A DNA stretch of 64,000 nt from Haloferax massiliensis (GCF_001368915.1 NZ_CSTE01000002.1:1674961-1738960), one strand, 5' to 3'. Counted from the first letter of the stretch, positions 54,216 through 63,142 are shown. Notes: generated by a model not told the origin, from the letters alone. A program made the numbers and translations.

Positions 54216-54220
54216 TGGCC

Positions 54221-54248
54221 CTGCGGGCGACTTACGGGTCGCCCGCAG
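54221..54248. repeat. Second perfect stem-loop
   Basis: ctgcgggcga and tcgcccgcag form a 10-bp exact stem with an 8-nt loop, 5 bp after the first hairpin. The two together look like a structured spacer. Confidence 0.6.
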
Positions 54249-54307
54249 ACGAAGCGAGTGGGGGCAAGCGAGTCCAGTGACTGAGGGAGTGAAACGACCG
54301 AAGGAAA

Positions 54308-54334
54308 TGGACTCGCGGGGATATTGAACCACGG
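54308..54334 (-). repeat. Partial tRNA-Ala 3'-end copy
   Basis: This stretch agrees with the last 26 nt of the tRNA-Ala gene (54484-54509) at all but one position, with one extra base. It is not a complete tRNA. Integration of elements at tRNA 3' ends produces exactly such fragments. Confidence 0.6.
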
Positions 54335-54463
54335 TCGCTCCCGTTCGCTCGCGACGCTCGCTCACCTCTCGCTCCCTGATTCAAATCCCCGCTCGAACAG
54401 GCACTACATCACGCGACGCAGAAGGTACTCGTCGGACTCCTCACGGAGTCACGACTCGCTGGG

Positions 54464-54496
54464 TTGCGTCGCGAAAATGGTAGTGGACTCGCGGGG
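54464..54496 (+). repeat. tRNA-proximal copy of 33-bp att repeat
   Basis: Identical to 51222-51254. It covers the last 13 nt of the tRNA-Ala gene and 20 nt downstream, so the tRNA stays intact after integration. Recombination with the distal copy would release a 3,242-bp circle. Confidence 0.85.
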
Positions 54497-54555
54497 ATTT
54501 GAACCCCGGGCCTCTTCCTTGCGAAGGAAGCGATCTGCCACTGATCTACGAGCCC
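54484..54555 (-). tRNA. tRNA-Ala (anticodon CGC)
   Basis: A 72-nt cloverleaf: 7-bp acceptor (GGGCTCG / CGAGTCC) with the alanine-identity G3-U70 pair, 4-bp D stem (GATC/GATC), anticodon stem CTTCC/GGAAG around TTCGCAA (anticodon CGC at 54521-54523), a 5-nt variable loop, a T arm CGGGG-TTCAAAT-CCCCG and discriminator A. No CCA is encoded and no intron is seen. Its 3' end is the integration target of the neighbouring island. Confidence 0.97.
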
Positions 54556-54809
54556 TCATTCCCACGGAGTCGTGGGATACACTTATACCCTATGTTTTGT
54601 CCGCGGCCGGGCATGCGATAGCATCCCGTTCCGTCGGGCGATTATGCGGGCGTCTGCTCGCGCGTCGAACGGAAGTGAGATGACACGCGCCTTAGCGCTG
54701 AAGGTCAGCTCGGAGGCAGAGTCCTCCGGACGCGCGCCTCGACAGCCGCGAGTGTGACGGGCGGGCCGTCACGAACGGGCGGTCCGAGAGAACCCGGACA
54801 GCGCCGTCG

Positions 54810-55118
54810 TTAGTCTTCGAGGACGATCTCGATGCTGACGTCGTTCGGAACCTGAACGCGCATCAGCTGGCGCAGAGCGCGTTCGTCAGCGTCGAGGTCG
54901 ATGAGACGCTTGTGGACGCGCATCTCCCAGTGCTCCCACGTCGCCGTCCCCTCGCCGTCAGGCGATTTGCGGGCGGGGACTTCGAGCGTTTTCGTGGGCA
55001 GCGGGATCGGCCCGCTGAGGTTGACGCCCGTCTTGTTCGCGATCTCGCGGACGTCGTCGCAGATATCGTCGAGGTCTTCCGGACTCGTGCCGGCGAGCCG
55101 AACGCGTGCCTGTTGCAT
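54810..55118 (-). CDS. rps10: Ribosomal protein uS10
   Basis: A 102-residue small-subunit ribosomal protein: [26 protein letters not shown] at the start, the conserved loop [21 protein letters not shown], and the end [21 protein letters not shown]. It follows tef1a by 2 nt and is the second gene of that unit, a conserved archaeal order. Length is normal. Confidence 0.97.
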   Translation of the reverse strand: MQQARVRLAGTSPEDLDDICDDVREIANKTGVNLSGPIPLPTKTLEVPARKSPDGEGTATWEHWEMRVHKRLIDLDADERALRQLMRVQVPNDVSIEIVLED

Positions 55119-55120
55119 CG

Positions 55121-56386
55121 TTATCGCTCGTTGACTTCGAGCACTTTGCCGGCCGCGATGGTCTGACCCATGTCACGGACAGCGAAGCTGCCGAGCTCCG
55201 GAATCTCGGAGGACGGCTCGATGCTGAGCGGCTTCTGCGGACGGACGGTCACGATGGCGGCGTCGCCGGACTTGATGAAGTCCGGGTTCTCCTCAGCAAC
55301 CTCGCCCGACGCGGGGTCGAGCTTCTGGTCGATGGACTCGATGGTACACGCGACCTGCGCCGTGTGGGCGTGGAAGACCGGCGTGTAGCCAGCGGTGATG
55401 ACCGAGGGGTGCTGCATGACGACGACCTGCGCCTTGAACGTCTCGGCGACCTTCGGCGGGTCGTCAGCCGGGCCACAGACGTCGCCGCGGCGGATGTCGT
55501 CCTTGCCGACGCCACGAACGTTGAAACCGACGTTGTCGCCAGGTCCGGCCTGGTCGACTTCCTCGTGGTGCATCTCGACGGTCTTGACCTCGCCGCCGAC
55601 GTCAGAGGGCTGGAAGCTCACGTTGTCGCCGGGGTTGAGGGTACCCGTCTCGATACGGCCGACCGGGACCGTACCGATGCCGGAGATGGTGTAGACGTCC
55701 TGGATGGGCAGGCGCAGCGGCGCGTCCGTCGGCGGCTGCGGTGCCGGCAGGTTGTTGAGCGCTTCGAGGAGGATGTCGCCGTCGTACCACGACGTGTTGT
55801 CGGAGCGCTCGGCGATGTTGTCGCCCTCGAAGGCCGAAATCGGGACGTAGGTCGCGTCGTCGGAGTTGAAGCGGACCTGCTTGAGGAGCTTGTTGACCTG
55901 CTCCTTGACGTCCGTGTACTTGTCTTCACTGTAGTCGACGACGTCCATCTTGTTGACCGCGATGATGAGTTCGCCGATGCCCAGGGTGCGGGCGAGGAAG
56001 ACGTGCTCGCGGGTCTGCGGCGCGACACCGTCGTCGGCGGCGACGACGAGAACCGCGTTGTCAGCCTGCGAAGCACCGGTGATCATGTTCTTGACGAAGT
56101 CGCGGTGGCCAGGACAGTCGACGATGGTGAAGTAGAACTCGTCCGTGTCGAACTCCTGGTGGGCGATGTCGATGGTGACACCGCGCTCGCGCTCTTCGGC
56201 GAGGTTGTCCATGACGTAGGCGAATTCGAATCCGCCCTTGCCCTTCTCCTCGGCTTCCTCTCGGTGCTGCTCGATGACGTGCTCCGGGACGGAGCCGGTC
56301 TCGAACAGGAGTCGGCCGACGAGCGTACTCTTACCGTGGTCGACGTGGCCGATAATGGCCAGATTCTGGTGGGGTTTGTCGCTCAT
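55121..56386 (-). CDS. tef1a: Translation elongation factor aEF-1A
   Basis: A 421-residue GTPase that carries aminoacyl-tRNA to the ribosome. G-motifs: GHVDHGKST (15-23), DCPGH (about residue 92), NKMD (about residue 148), and SAF. The acidic [18 protein letters not shown] segment is typical. Domains 2 and 3 complete the protein ([21 protein letters not shown]). The ATG at 56386 begins [12 protein letters not shown]; a start at 56398 would add only four residues. It heads the unit tef1a-rps10. Confidence 0.98.
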   Translation of the reverse strand: MSDKPHQNLAIIGHVDHGKSTLVGRLLFETGSVPEHVIEQHREEAEEKGKGGFEFAYVMDNLAEERERGVTIDIAHQEFDTDEFYFTIVDCPGHRDFVKNMITGASQADNAVLVVAADDGVAPQTREHVFLARTLGIGELIIAVNKMDVVDYSEDKYTDVKEQVNKLLKQVRFNSDDATYVPISAFEGDNIAERSDNTSWYDGDILLEALNNLPAPQPPTDAPLRLPIQDVYTISGIGTVPVGRIETGTLNPGDNVSFQPSDVGGEVKTVEMHHEEVDQAGPGDNVGFNVRGVGKDDIRRGDVCGPADDPPKVAETFKAQVVVMQHPSVITAGYTPVFHAHTAQVACTIESIDQKLDPASGEVAEENPDFIKSGDAAIVTVRPQKPLSIEPSSEIPELGSFAVRDMGQTIAAGKVLEVNER

Positions 56387-56577
56387 TGGTGTGGTCACGC
56401 GCTAAGGCGCTCTGTGGGGAATGTTTTTGCTGAAACCCCTAAAACGATTTCGATACGCGCTACGGGCCGTCTAACCGCCGTACTGCGATTTGCGGAACCA
56501 TACCACGGTCGCGGAAACGGAACGGCCGGTCGAGGTCGACTGTCAAAGAAAACGAGGGGTACAGGCTGTCTCCCGGT

Positions 56578-57729
56578 CTATTCGAGACGAGACACGTCGG
56601 ACAGAACGGCCGTCGCCGTCTCGGGACCGCCCGCTCCGCGGCCGCTGATGTTCAGTTGCCCCGCGTGTTTGGTCTCCAACTGGACGATGTTCTGCGTGCC
56701 CGTGACCGACAGCGCGGAGCCCTGCGGAATCAGCCGCGGGGCCACGCGGACGCCGTCGGCGGTTGCCTCGCCGATGAGGCGGACTGTCCGGCCGTCCTCG
56801 GCGGCGAGGTCGAGCGCCGTCCCCGGAACGTTGCGGATGCCCTCGACTTCGGCGTCGTCGAGCGCGTACTCGGTCTCGCCGTCCGAGAGGACGTTCGCGA
56901 GGATGACGAACTTCAGCGCGGCGTCGATGCCGTCGACGTCGAAGGTCGGGTCGGCCTCGGCGACGCCGAGGTCCTGTGCCTCCGCGAGCACGTGCTCGTA
57001 GTCGAGGCCCTCGGCGGCCATCCGCGAGAGGATGAAGTTCGCCGTCCCGTTCAGCACGCCGCGAGCGGCGGTCACGTGCGGCGCGCCGAGGTCGGAGATG
57101 GTCGAGAGGATGGGAATCGCGCCGCCGACGGCCGCCTCGAACTGTACCGTCCCCTCGCTTTCGGCTTCGAGCGCGCGCAGGTCGGCATAGCGCTCGGCGA
57201 CCGGACCTTTGTTCGCCAAGACGACGTGGCGGTCGTCGCCCAGCGCGCGCTCGACGTGCGAGAAGCCGGGTTCGGCGTCGCCGAGCGTCGTCGGCGTCGC
57301 CTCCACCAACACGTCGTAGTCGGCGTCGAACACCGATTCGGGGGCGGCATCGCCGACCACGCCCTCGCGTTCTTTGCGGTCGGCATAGCGCTCGGCGACC
57401 GGACCTTTGTTCGCCAAGACGACGTGGCGGTCGTCGCCCAGCGCGCGCTCGACGTGCGAGAAGCCGGGTTCGGCGTCGCCGAGCGTCGTCGGCGTCGCCT
57501 CCACCAACACGTCGTAGTCGGCGTCGAACACCGATTCGGGGGCGGCATCGCCGACCACGCCCTCGCGTTCTTTGCGGTCGTGGACCGCGCTCGGGTCGAG
57601 ACCGTCCGGGTCGGCCACCGAGGACGACGAGTCCGCGAAGGCGACGACGTCGTGGCCGTAGTCGCCCGCGAGGTCGAGGACCGAGCCGCCGACCGCGCCC
57701 GCGCCGAGCACGGCGAGTCTGAGGCTCAT
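56578..57729 (-). CDS. hom: Homoserine dehydrogenase with internal 66-residue tandem duplication
   Basis: A 383-residue enzyme of threonine/methionine synthesis, normally about 317 residues: MSLRLAVLGAGAVGGSV gives the Rossmann loop, VEATPT and HVVLANKGPVA line the cofactor/active site (including the Asn-Lys pair), and the catalytic half has GGAIPIL and LNGTANFIL. Residues 51-116 are repeated exactly as 117-182 because of a perfect 198-bp in-frame duplication (57180-57580). The extra unit contains both conserved motifs, so folding is disturbed unless one copy loops out. The ATG overlaps the preceding stop (ATGA). Confidence 0.95.
   Translation of the reverse strand: MSLRLAVLGAGAVGGSVLDLAGDYGHDVVAFADSSSSVADPDGLDPSAVHDRKEREGVVGDAAPESVFDADYDVLVEATPTTLGDAEPGFSHVERALGDDRHVVLANKGPVAERYADRKEREGVVGDAAPESVFDADYDVLVEATPTTLGDAEPGFSHVERALGDDRHVVLANKGPVAERYADLRALEAESEGTVQFEAAVGGAIPILSTISDLGAPHVTAARGVLNGTANFILSRMAAEGLDYEHVLAEAQDLGVAEADPTFDVDGIDAALKFVILANVLSDGETEYALDDAEVEGIRNVPGTALDLAAEDGRTVRLIGEATADGVRVAPRLIPQGSALSVTGTQNIVQLETKHAGQLNISGRGAGGPETATAVLSDVSRLE
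57180..57580. repeat. Perfect 198-bp tandem duplication within hom
   Basis: Bases 57180-57382 equal 57378-57580 exactly, an offset of 198 nt (66 codons). The overlap of 5 bp (ggtcg) at the junction is a microhomology of the kind expected in slipped-strand duplication. No mismatch is seen between copies, so the event is recent or is an assembly or cloning product. Confidence 0.95.
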
Positions 57730-58295
57730 TGGGAGCCCTCCGCGAGCGGTTCGACGACGTGCAGACCCTTCTCGGCGGCGAGGTCGCGGACGACCGACAG
57801 CGTCTCGTCGACGCGGCCGGAGCGGACCGCGAGTCGGAGCCGGGCGCTCGACGCCTCGTCGGTCCCCTCGCGGGCGGACAGCGACAGGTCCTGGAGGGTC
57901 GCGTCCGCCGAGGACTCGATGCGGTGGAGCGTGTCCGAGAGGTCGGAGTCGACGATGTCGCCCACGAGGATGACCATCACCTCCTCGCCGAAGTGCTCCG
58001 CGCCGGCGCGGATGACGTTGACGCCGGCGTCGCGGAGCGCCTCGACGATTCGCTCGAAGCGGTCGGGCGGGCATTCGAGGTCGACCTCCACGGGGATGTG
58101 CCCGCGAGGGGTCAGGCTCCCGCGCTCGTGGAAGATGGAAAGCAGATTGCCGCCGTTGTCGGAGATGGGCTTGAGCGCGGCCAGAAGCTGTCCGGGCTCG
58201 TCGACGAGTTCGAGCCGAATCGTGTGCGGTTTCGGCATCTCGCCGCTCCCGTCGGCCTCGGCGTCGCTCCCGCCGTCGATGTCCTGTGCGCTCAT
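57726..58295 (-). CDS. ACT-domain regulatory protein
   Basis: A 189-residue protein with an N-terminal ACT domain (PHTIRLELVDEPGQLLAALKPISDNGGNLLSIFHERG) and a second ACT-like half (VMVILVGDIVDSDLSDTLHRIE). Such proteins sense amino acids. Its TGA overlaps the ATG of hom, so it is the upstream gene of the operon and probably mediates feedback or transcriptional control of homoserine synthesis (inference). The ATG at 58295 is itself overlapped by a small upstream frame. Confidence 0.85.
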   Translation of the reverse strand: MSAQDIDGGSDAEADGSGEMPKPHTIRLELVDEPGQLLAALKPISDNGGNLLSIFHERGSLTPRGHIPVEVDLECPPDRFERIVEALRDAGVNVIRAGAEHFGEEVMVILVGDIVDSDLSDTLHRIESSADATLQDLSLSAREGTDEASSARLRLAVRSGRVDETLSVVRDLAAEKGLHVVEPLAEGSQ

Positions 58296-58399
58296 CGCCC
58301 CACCCCCGAGGGCCGTCCCGACGCTGTTGTCCGCGACGCGCGGCTCGGTCGTGGTTTCGCGTCGTCGCGCCAGGAGTCGAGAGACGTGCCCTTACGCAT
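58292..58399 (-). CDS. Candidate leaderless 35-codon upstream ORF
   Basis: From an ATG at 58399 a 35-codon frame (MRKGTSLDSWRDDAK...) ends in a TGA that overlaps the ATG of the ACT-domain gene (ATGA at 58295-58292). A TATA-like sequence at 58424-58430 sits 25-31 nt upstream, just where a leaderless message starting at this ATG would need it. Composition is basic and unlike haloarchaeal proteins, so it may act as a translated leader rather than make a stable protein. Confidence 0.4.
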   Translation of the reverse strand: MRKGTSLDSWRDDAKPRPSRASRTTASGRPSGVGR

Positions 58400-58639
58400 A
58401 TCTACCCGTGATTCGGCCACGCGGTATAAGCCTTCGCAGCCGACACGGTTTGCCGACGCCGAGGGCGTGCTGGCATGTGTCACGGACGGCGGTCGACCGC
58501 GAGCGCGACGGCGAGCGGCGAGACGAGAAAGACGCCGGCGGCGACACGGGAACCGGCCTGCGGCGACGCGAAGACGGGCCGACGAACCGGGGCTATGGCT
58601 GCCCGGGTGAAAAAACGAAAGAAGGCGCGGCGGTCGCGC
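58296..58639. other. 344-nt gap between ACT-domain gene and aEF-2
   Basis: Contains the candidate small upstream ORF (58292-58399) and a TATA-like box (58424-58430) on the minus strand; the rest (58450-58639) holds no gene I can support and would carry the aEF-2 terminator. Confidence 0.5.
58424..58430 (-). promoter_or_regulatory. TATA-like box of ACT-hom operon
   Basis: On the minus strand this reads cttatac, the only TATA-like site in the 344-nt gap. It is 129-135 nt from the ACT gene start, so either a leader is transcribed or the small upstream ORF is translated first. Confidence 0.5.
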
Positions 58640-60823
58640 TTAGATGTAGTCGATAGCCTGCGAGAGCTCGAGCTTCATGCCCTTGCGCTCGCGGATCTCC
58701 ATGATCTTCTCGCGCTGGAGGTTGTCCGAGAGCACGCGGAAGCCGGCGTTCTCCGTGTTCCAGGAGGCGCGGCCTTCCGTGGCCGAACGGATGTCCGACG
58801 AGAAGCCGATCATCTCTTCGACGGGCGCGATGCCCTCGATGACCATGAGGTCACCTTCCTGGTACATGTCGTCGACGCGGCCGCGGCGACCCTGAATCTC
58901 GCCGGAGGCCGAGCCCATGTATTCGGAGGCGACGTCGATGCGGACGTTCTGGATGGGTTCGAGGAGCTTCACCTGACCCGCGATGAGCGAGCGGTGGACC
59001 GCGTCGCGCGTCGCAGGGATGACCTGGGCGGGACCGCGGTGGATGGTGTCCTCGTGGAGTCGCGCGTCGTGGAGGCGCAGGAGCGTCCCCTGGACGGGCT
59101 CCGCGGCGAGCGGACCGTCGTCGAGCGCCTCTTCGAGACCCTCGATGACGAGTTCCATCGTCTCGTTGAGGTGCTGGATACCCTTCGTGTCGTCGATGAG
59201 GATGTTCGTCCCGTGGATGTGTTCGACGTTCTGGGACGTGTCCTTGTCCATGCCGGCTTCCTGCAGCGCCTCGCGGCGCTCCAGTTCGGGCATGTCCATC
59301 GAGATTTCGCCGAGCTTGATGGAGTCGACGATGTCCTGCGAGAGGGGTTCCGCCGTGATGTAGAACTTGTTGTGGCGGTTCGGGGAGACGCCCTCGACCT
59401 CGTGGGACTTGCCCTGGACCTGCTCGCGGTAGACGACAATCGGCTCACCGGTGCGGACCGGGATGCCCTGGTTGTCGCGGATGCGCTGGGTGATGACTTC
59501 GAGGTGGAGTTCGCCCTGACCGGAGATGAGGTGCTCGCCCGTGTCCTCGTTGATCTCGATGCGGATGGTCGGGTCTTCCTTCGCGACCTGCTGGAGCGTC
59601 TGGATGAGCTTCGGCAGGTCGTCCATGCGCTCCGCCTCGACGGACTTCGTGATGACCGGCTCGGAGATGTGCTCGATGGACTCGAACGGCGTCATCTCGA
59701 CGGACGAGACGGTGGAACCGGCGATGGCGTCACGGAGGCCCGTGACGGCCGCGATGTTCCCCGCGGGGACACCACGGTCGAGTTCCTCGCGCTCGCCGCC
59801 CATGAACACACCGACGGACTGGACGCGGTTCTTGCCCGCGGTCCCGGAGACGTAGAGCTCCTGGCCCTTGCGGATGGTTCCGGAGAACAGGCGACCCGTC
59901 GCGATTTCGCCCGCGTGGGGGTCCATCGAGATGTCGGTCGCCATGAAGACGACTTCGCCGTCGTCGTCGACCTCGCGCATCTGGCGCGCGATTTCAGACT
60001 CGGAGTCTCCGCGCCAGACCGTCGGGATACGGCGGGGCTGGGCGTCGAGCGGGTTGGGGAAGTGCTCCGCGACCATGTCGAGGACGACGTCCGAAAGCGG
60101 CGTGCGCTCGTGGAGTTCCTGGCGGTCGCCACCGCGCTCCAGTTCCATGATGTCGCCGAAGGAGATGCCGGTCTCCTCCATCGACGGCATGGAGACGCCC
60201 CACTTGTAGAGGGCGGACCCGAAGGCGACGGTCCCGTCTTCGACGGAGACCGTCCAGTCGTAGTCCTTCTCCTCGGTCATCCCGCGGATGAGCTCGTTGA
60301 CGTCGGTGATGACGTCGACGAGGCGCTTCTGCATCTCCTCGGGACCTTCCTGCAGTTCGTTGATGAGGCGGTCGACCTTGTTGATGAAAAGCGCCGGCTT
60401 GACGCCCTCGCGGAGCGCCTGACGCAGGACCGTCTCGGTCTGCGGCATGGCACCCTCGACGGCGTCGACGACGACGAGCGCGCCGTCGACGGCGCGCATC
60501 GCGCGCGTCACGTCGCCACCGAAGTCGACGTGGCCCGGCGTGTCGATGAGGTTGATGAGGTGGTTCTCGCCTTCCCATTCGTGGGTCATCGAGACGTTTG
60601 CGGCGTCGATGGTGATGCCGCGTTCCTGTTCGTCTTCCTTCGTGTCCATCGCGAGCTGCTGGCCGGCAGTCTCGTCGGAGATCATGCCCGCACCTGCGAG
60701 GAGGTTGTCGGAGAGGGTCGTCTTACCGTGGTCGACGTGAGCGGCGATGGCGATGTTCCGGATCTGCTCCGGCTTGTCCATCAGTTTCTCACATTCCTGG
60801 ACGATCTTCTTTCGTCGGCCCAT
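58640..60823 (-). CDS. aef2: Translation elongation factor aEF-2
   Basis: A 727-residue GTPase that drives ribosomal translocation. G-motifs are [15 protein letters not shown] (near residue 26), [14 protein letters not shown]. The diphthamide-type loop is [18 protein letters not shown] (the His residue after the conserved LH...), confirming an archaeal/eukaryotic EF-2. The ATG at 60823 begins [15 protein letters not shown]; a longer frame start at 60979 is not supported. It follows the DUF5781 gene head-to-head and belongs to the str-like cluster rps12-rps7-aef2. Confidence 0.98.
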   Translation of the reverse strand: MGRRKKIVQECEKLMDKPEQIRNIAIAAHVDHGKTTLSDNLLAGAGMISDETAGQQLAMDTKEDEQERGITIDAANVSMTHEWEGENHLINLIDTPGHVDFGGDVTRAMRAVDGALVVVDAVEGAMPQTETVLRQALREGVKPALFINKVDRLINELQEGPEEMQKRLVDVITDVNELIRGMTEEKDYDWTVSVEDGTVAFGSALYKWGVSMPSMEETGISFGDIMELERGGDRQELHERTPLSDVVLDMVAEHFPNPLDAQPRRIPTVWRGDSESEIARQMREVDDDGEVVFMATDISMDPHAGEIATGRLFSGTIRKGQELYVSGTAGKNRVQSVGVFMGGEREELDRGVPAGNIAAVTGLRDAIAGSTVSSVEMTPFESIEHISEPVITKSVEAERMDDLPKLIQTLQQVAKEDPTIRIEINEDTGEHLISGQGELHLEVITQRIRDNQGIPVRTGEPIVVYREQVQGKSHEVEGVSPNRHNKFYITAEPLSQDIVDSIKLGEISMDMPELERREALQEAGMDKDTSQNVEHIHGTNILIDDTKGIQHLNETMELVIEGLEEALDDGPLAAEPVQGTLLRLHDARLHEDTIHRGPAQVIPATRDAVHRSLIAGQVKLLEPIQNVRIDVASEYMGSASGEIQGRRGRVDDMYQEGDLMVIEGIAPVEEMIGFSSDIRSATEGRASWNTENAGFRVLSDNLQREKIMEIRERKGMKLELSQAIDYI

Positions 60824-61013
60824 TATACAGGGGTCTACCGGCAGGAGGGTCAAAAGAGTAGTGTTTTTGCCGAGCGGATTTCCCATTTTCAGCCGTCCTA
60901 CCGCCGGGGTATGAGCATTTTTGTCACGATACCCGAGACTGTCCGCCGGACGCGAATCTCGTCGCCGCGGTCGGCGCAAGAGTCATGTTGGTTGATAACA
61001 TTCCTCAACTTGA

Positions 61014-61769
61014 ATGGACCTCCGAGTCGTCGGGGGCGCGCCGGCAGACCCGTTCTTGAGCGCCGCCGACCTGTTCGAAACCGAGTTCGAGCTTTCGTAC
61101 CCCGTGTTCGTGCGCGTGCGCGACGACCCCGATTCCCGCACGTGGGCCGGCCACTATCAGGACCACCACGTCCTCAACATCTCCCGGCAGGCCGCCACCA
61201 GCGCGATGGCCCGCGAGCTCGCGCTCCACGAGCTATCGCACATGGCCCGAAACGAGGAGGGCCACGTCTCGCACTACCAGTCCACGCGCGAGGCGGTCTT
61301 CCTCGCCCTCGCGGGCCGGACCGTCGAGCGCCGAAAGCTCGCGCACTGCTACCAGATCGCCAACCACTGCAAGGACATCTACGCCGACGACCTGACGCTG
61401 TCTGTCGCGCCCGCGGACAAACTCGTCCAGTTCCTCGAATCGCAACTGGCCGCGGCGCTCGCCGACCGACCGCAGTCGCCCGCGCGGCCGGGCTCTCGAC
61501 TCGTCACCGCGGGGTCGGACCCCGAAATCACGGCCGTGAACGCCGCGTTCGCCCTCGCGCTCGTGGAACGGCACGACCTCGTCGAACCGGACCACCGGCT
61601 GTACGACCTCGCGCACGCCGCGGCCGACGACGCGCCGTCGGTGTCGCTCGACACGTTCAAAGAGCGGTTCCGGACGCTCGCCGCTGACCCCTCGAAAAGC
61701 GAGTACCGCCGGACGCTCGTGGACGTGGTGAAAAACTACGTCGTCAACCCCGGCGTGGCGGCCGACTGA
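61014..61769 (+). CDS. DUF5781-family protein with HExxH-type motif
   Basis: A 251-residue archaeal protein matching DUF5781. It contains HELSH (His72-Glu73-x-x-His76) inside a long helix, the hallmark of zincin metalloproteases, and a later His-rich stretch (HVSHYQSTREAVF). The remaining half is helical. It lies on the opposite strand between rps7 and aef2, a common haloarchaeal arrangement. It starts ATG at 61014, transcribed divergently from aef2. Confidence 0.8.
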   Translation: MDLRVVGGAPADPFLSAADLFETEFELSYPVFVRVRDDPDSRTWAGHYQDHHVLNISRQAATSAMARELALHELSHMARNEEGHVSHYQSTREAVFLALAGRTVERRKLAHCYQIANHCKDIYADDLTLSVAPADKLVQFLESQLAAALADRPQSPARPGSRLVTAGSDPEITAVNAAFALALVERHDLVEPDHRLYDLAHAAADDAPSVSLDTFKERFRTLAADPSKSEYRRTLVDVVKNYVVNPGVAAD

Positions 61770-61869
61770 ACGCCGCGCGACGACTGCGGGAAAGCGAGCG
61801 AACGAACCAGCGACCCCGTCGTGCGGCGTCGTCACTCGCCGCGGTGAAAAACGAAAGAGAGTGGAGAGA

Positions 61870-62484
61870 TTACCGGGCCGCTTCGGCGACGCGCTCTTTC
61901 TCCTCTTTCTGGGAGATAGCGTACGTCTGGACGTCGTAGTCGGCCGCGCCGATGAGCTGTTGTGCGAGCGCCTCGGCGGCGGTGGTCGTGGACTTGTAGG
62001 AACCGCTGAGGGTACCCTGCGCGATGAACTTCAGCGCCTCGTCGACGCGGCGCTGCGGGGCGACGTCGACGGCCTGCGGGACCGAGATACCGCCGTACTT
62101 GAGGCGGACGGTCTCCTCGCGGGGGCCGGCGTTCTCGACCGCGCGGATGAGCACCTGCACGGGGTTCTCCTCGGTGCGCTCGTTGACGATTTCGAACGCT
62201 TCCTTGACGATTTTGCTCGTCTTCTGTTTGTGTCCCGTGTTGTCCTCGGTCTGCATCAGGCGGTTGATGAGCCGCTCGACGATGCTGATTTCGGACTTCT
62301 GGAACTGCTTCGAGGCGTGACGACCCATCGTGTGGGCGATGGGCGTCGCCTTGATGTACCGGCTCATGCTGGGGTCGGTGTACTCCATCTCGGAGACGTC
62401 CCAGACGCCGAACAGAAGCGCGTTCTCTTTCGCTTCCTCGCTGCTCGCGGGGGACTCGGGCTCGGGTGCGTCGCTTTCCGACAT
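61870..62484 (-). CDS. rps7: Ribosomal protein uS7
   Basis: A 204-residue protein binding the 16S rRNA 3' domain, with the conserved ends IKATPIAHTMGRHASKQF and KYGGISVPQAVDVAPQRRVDEALKF. The acidic N-terminal extension (ESDAPEPESPASSEEAKEN) is typical of haloarchaea. The start at 62484 lies 2 nt after the rps12 stop, so the two share an operon. Confidence 0.98.
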   Translation of the reverse strand: MSESDAPEPESPASSEEAKENALLFGVWDVSEMEYTDPSMSRYIKATPIAHTMGRHASKQFQKSEISIVERLINRLMQTEDNTGHKQKTSKIVKEAFEIVNERTEENPVQVLIRAVENAGPREETVRLKYGGISVPQAVDVAPQRRVDEALKFIAQGTLSGSYKSTTTAAEALAQQLIGAADYDVQTYAISQKEEKERVAEAAR

Positions 62485-62486
62485 TG

Positions 62487-62915
62487 TTAGCGCACCGGCT
62501 TTTCGGCGTTTCCGCGGACGAGTTCGATCATCGAGACGCCGTTGACCTTCTCGACCTTGTAGTTGACGCCCGAAAGGTCACCCATCGCGCGACCCTTCGC
62601 GCCGCCGATACCGGCGATGGTGACTTCGTCGTGCTCGTCGATGAACGAAATCGCGCCGTCACCGGGACAGAAGGCGGTGACCTGCTTTCCGTTCTTGATG
62701 AGCTGAACACGGACGCATTTCCGAATCGCCGAGTTCGGCTGCTTTGCTTCGATACCGACCTTCTCAAGGACGATGCCGCGACCCTGCGGGGCACCCTCAA
62801 GCGGGTCGGACTTCTTGCCGAGACCGCGCTCACGGCGCGCGTACTCAGAGTCGGACCAGCGGCGCTTCTGCCGGTCCTGCTTGAGCTTGCGCGCGGCGTA
62901 TTTGCCGTTCGCCAT
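62487..62915 (-). CDS. rps12: Ribosomal protein uS12
   Basis: A 142-residue protein of the decoding centre. It has the universal [15 protein letters not shown] and the loop [14 protein letters not shown] (with the PGD that is methylthiolated in bacteria). The ATG at 62915 ([11 protein letters not shown]) is preferred; an earlier ATG adds three codons. The promoter-like gcttaagta lies about 26-34 nt before it. First gene of rps12-rps7. Confidence 0.98.
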   Translation of the reverse strand: MANGKYAARKLKQDRQKRRWSDSEYARRERGLGKKSDPLEGAPQGRGIVLEKVGIEAKQPNSAIRKCVRVQLIKNGKQVTAFCPGDGAISFIDEHDEVTIAGIGGAKGRAMGDLSGVNYKVEKVNGVSMIELVRGNAEKPVR

Positions 62916-62940
62916 AGTGAACAACAGTTCCAGATGGAGC

Positions 62941-62949
62941 TACTTAAGC
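62941..62949 (-). promoter_or_regulatory. TATA-like box of rps12-rps7 operon
   Basis: On the minus strand the sequence reads gcttaagta, 26-34 nt before the ATG of rps12 at 62915. An upstream purine-rich block (gaaaaggga) may be the BRE. The transcript would be leaderless or near-leaderless. Confidence 0.5.
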
Positions 62950-63142
62950 CTCCCTTTTCGAATCCGGCGAGACGGCTTCAGGAGCGATTAGCGGCCCCTA
63001 AGGAGGAATCTGAGGTCGTTTCGTCGGTTCGAACGGCGGCACCTCCGCGTCGAAGAGCGACTAAACCGCCCGGAGATGGTGTCGTTTCGACCTCCGTGCG
63101 AACCGTCGCCACACCGGCCGTTTTCGCCCCCGTTCGGCCGGG

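Larger units (their letters stand above)
54085..54483. other. Att-remnant and hairpin region beside tRNA-Ala
   Basis: No gene. It holds at least two partial copies of the tRNA-Ala 3' end or att core (54162-54178; 54308-54334), two perfect hairpins (54193-54215; 54221-54248) and a partial inverted tRNA T-arm (54378-54393). This is the scar-rich border of the island. Confidence 0.7.

Noticed and set aside
54572-54757. Short ORF between tRNA-Ala and rps10
   Set aside because: Low-complexity and unsupported; the region is better seen as non-coding spacer for the rps10 terminator and tRNA promoter.
58475-61687. Giant plus-strand frame across aEF-2
   Set aside because: It is the antisense shadow of the aEF-2 coding sequence, produced by GC-rich codon bias.
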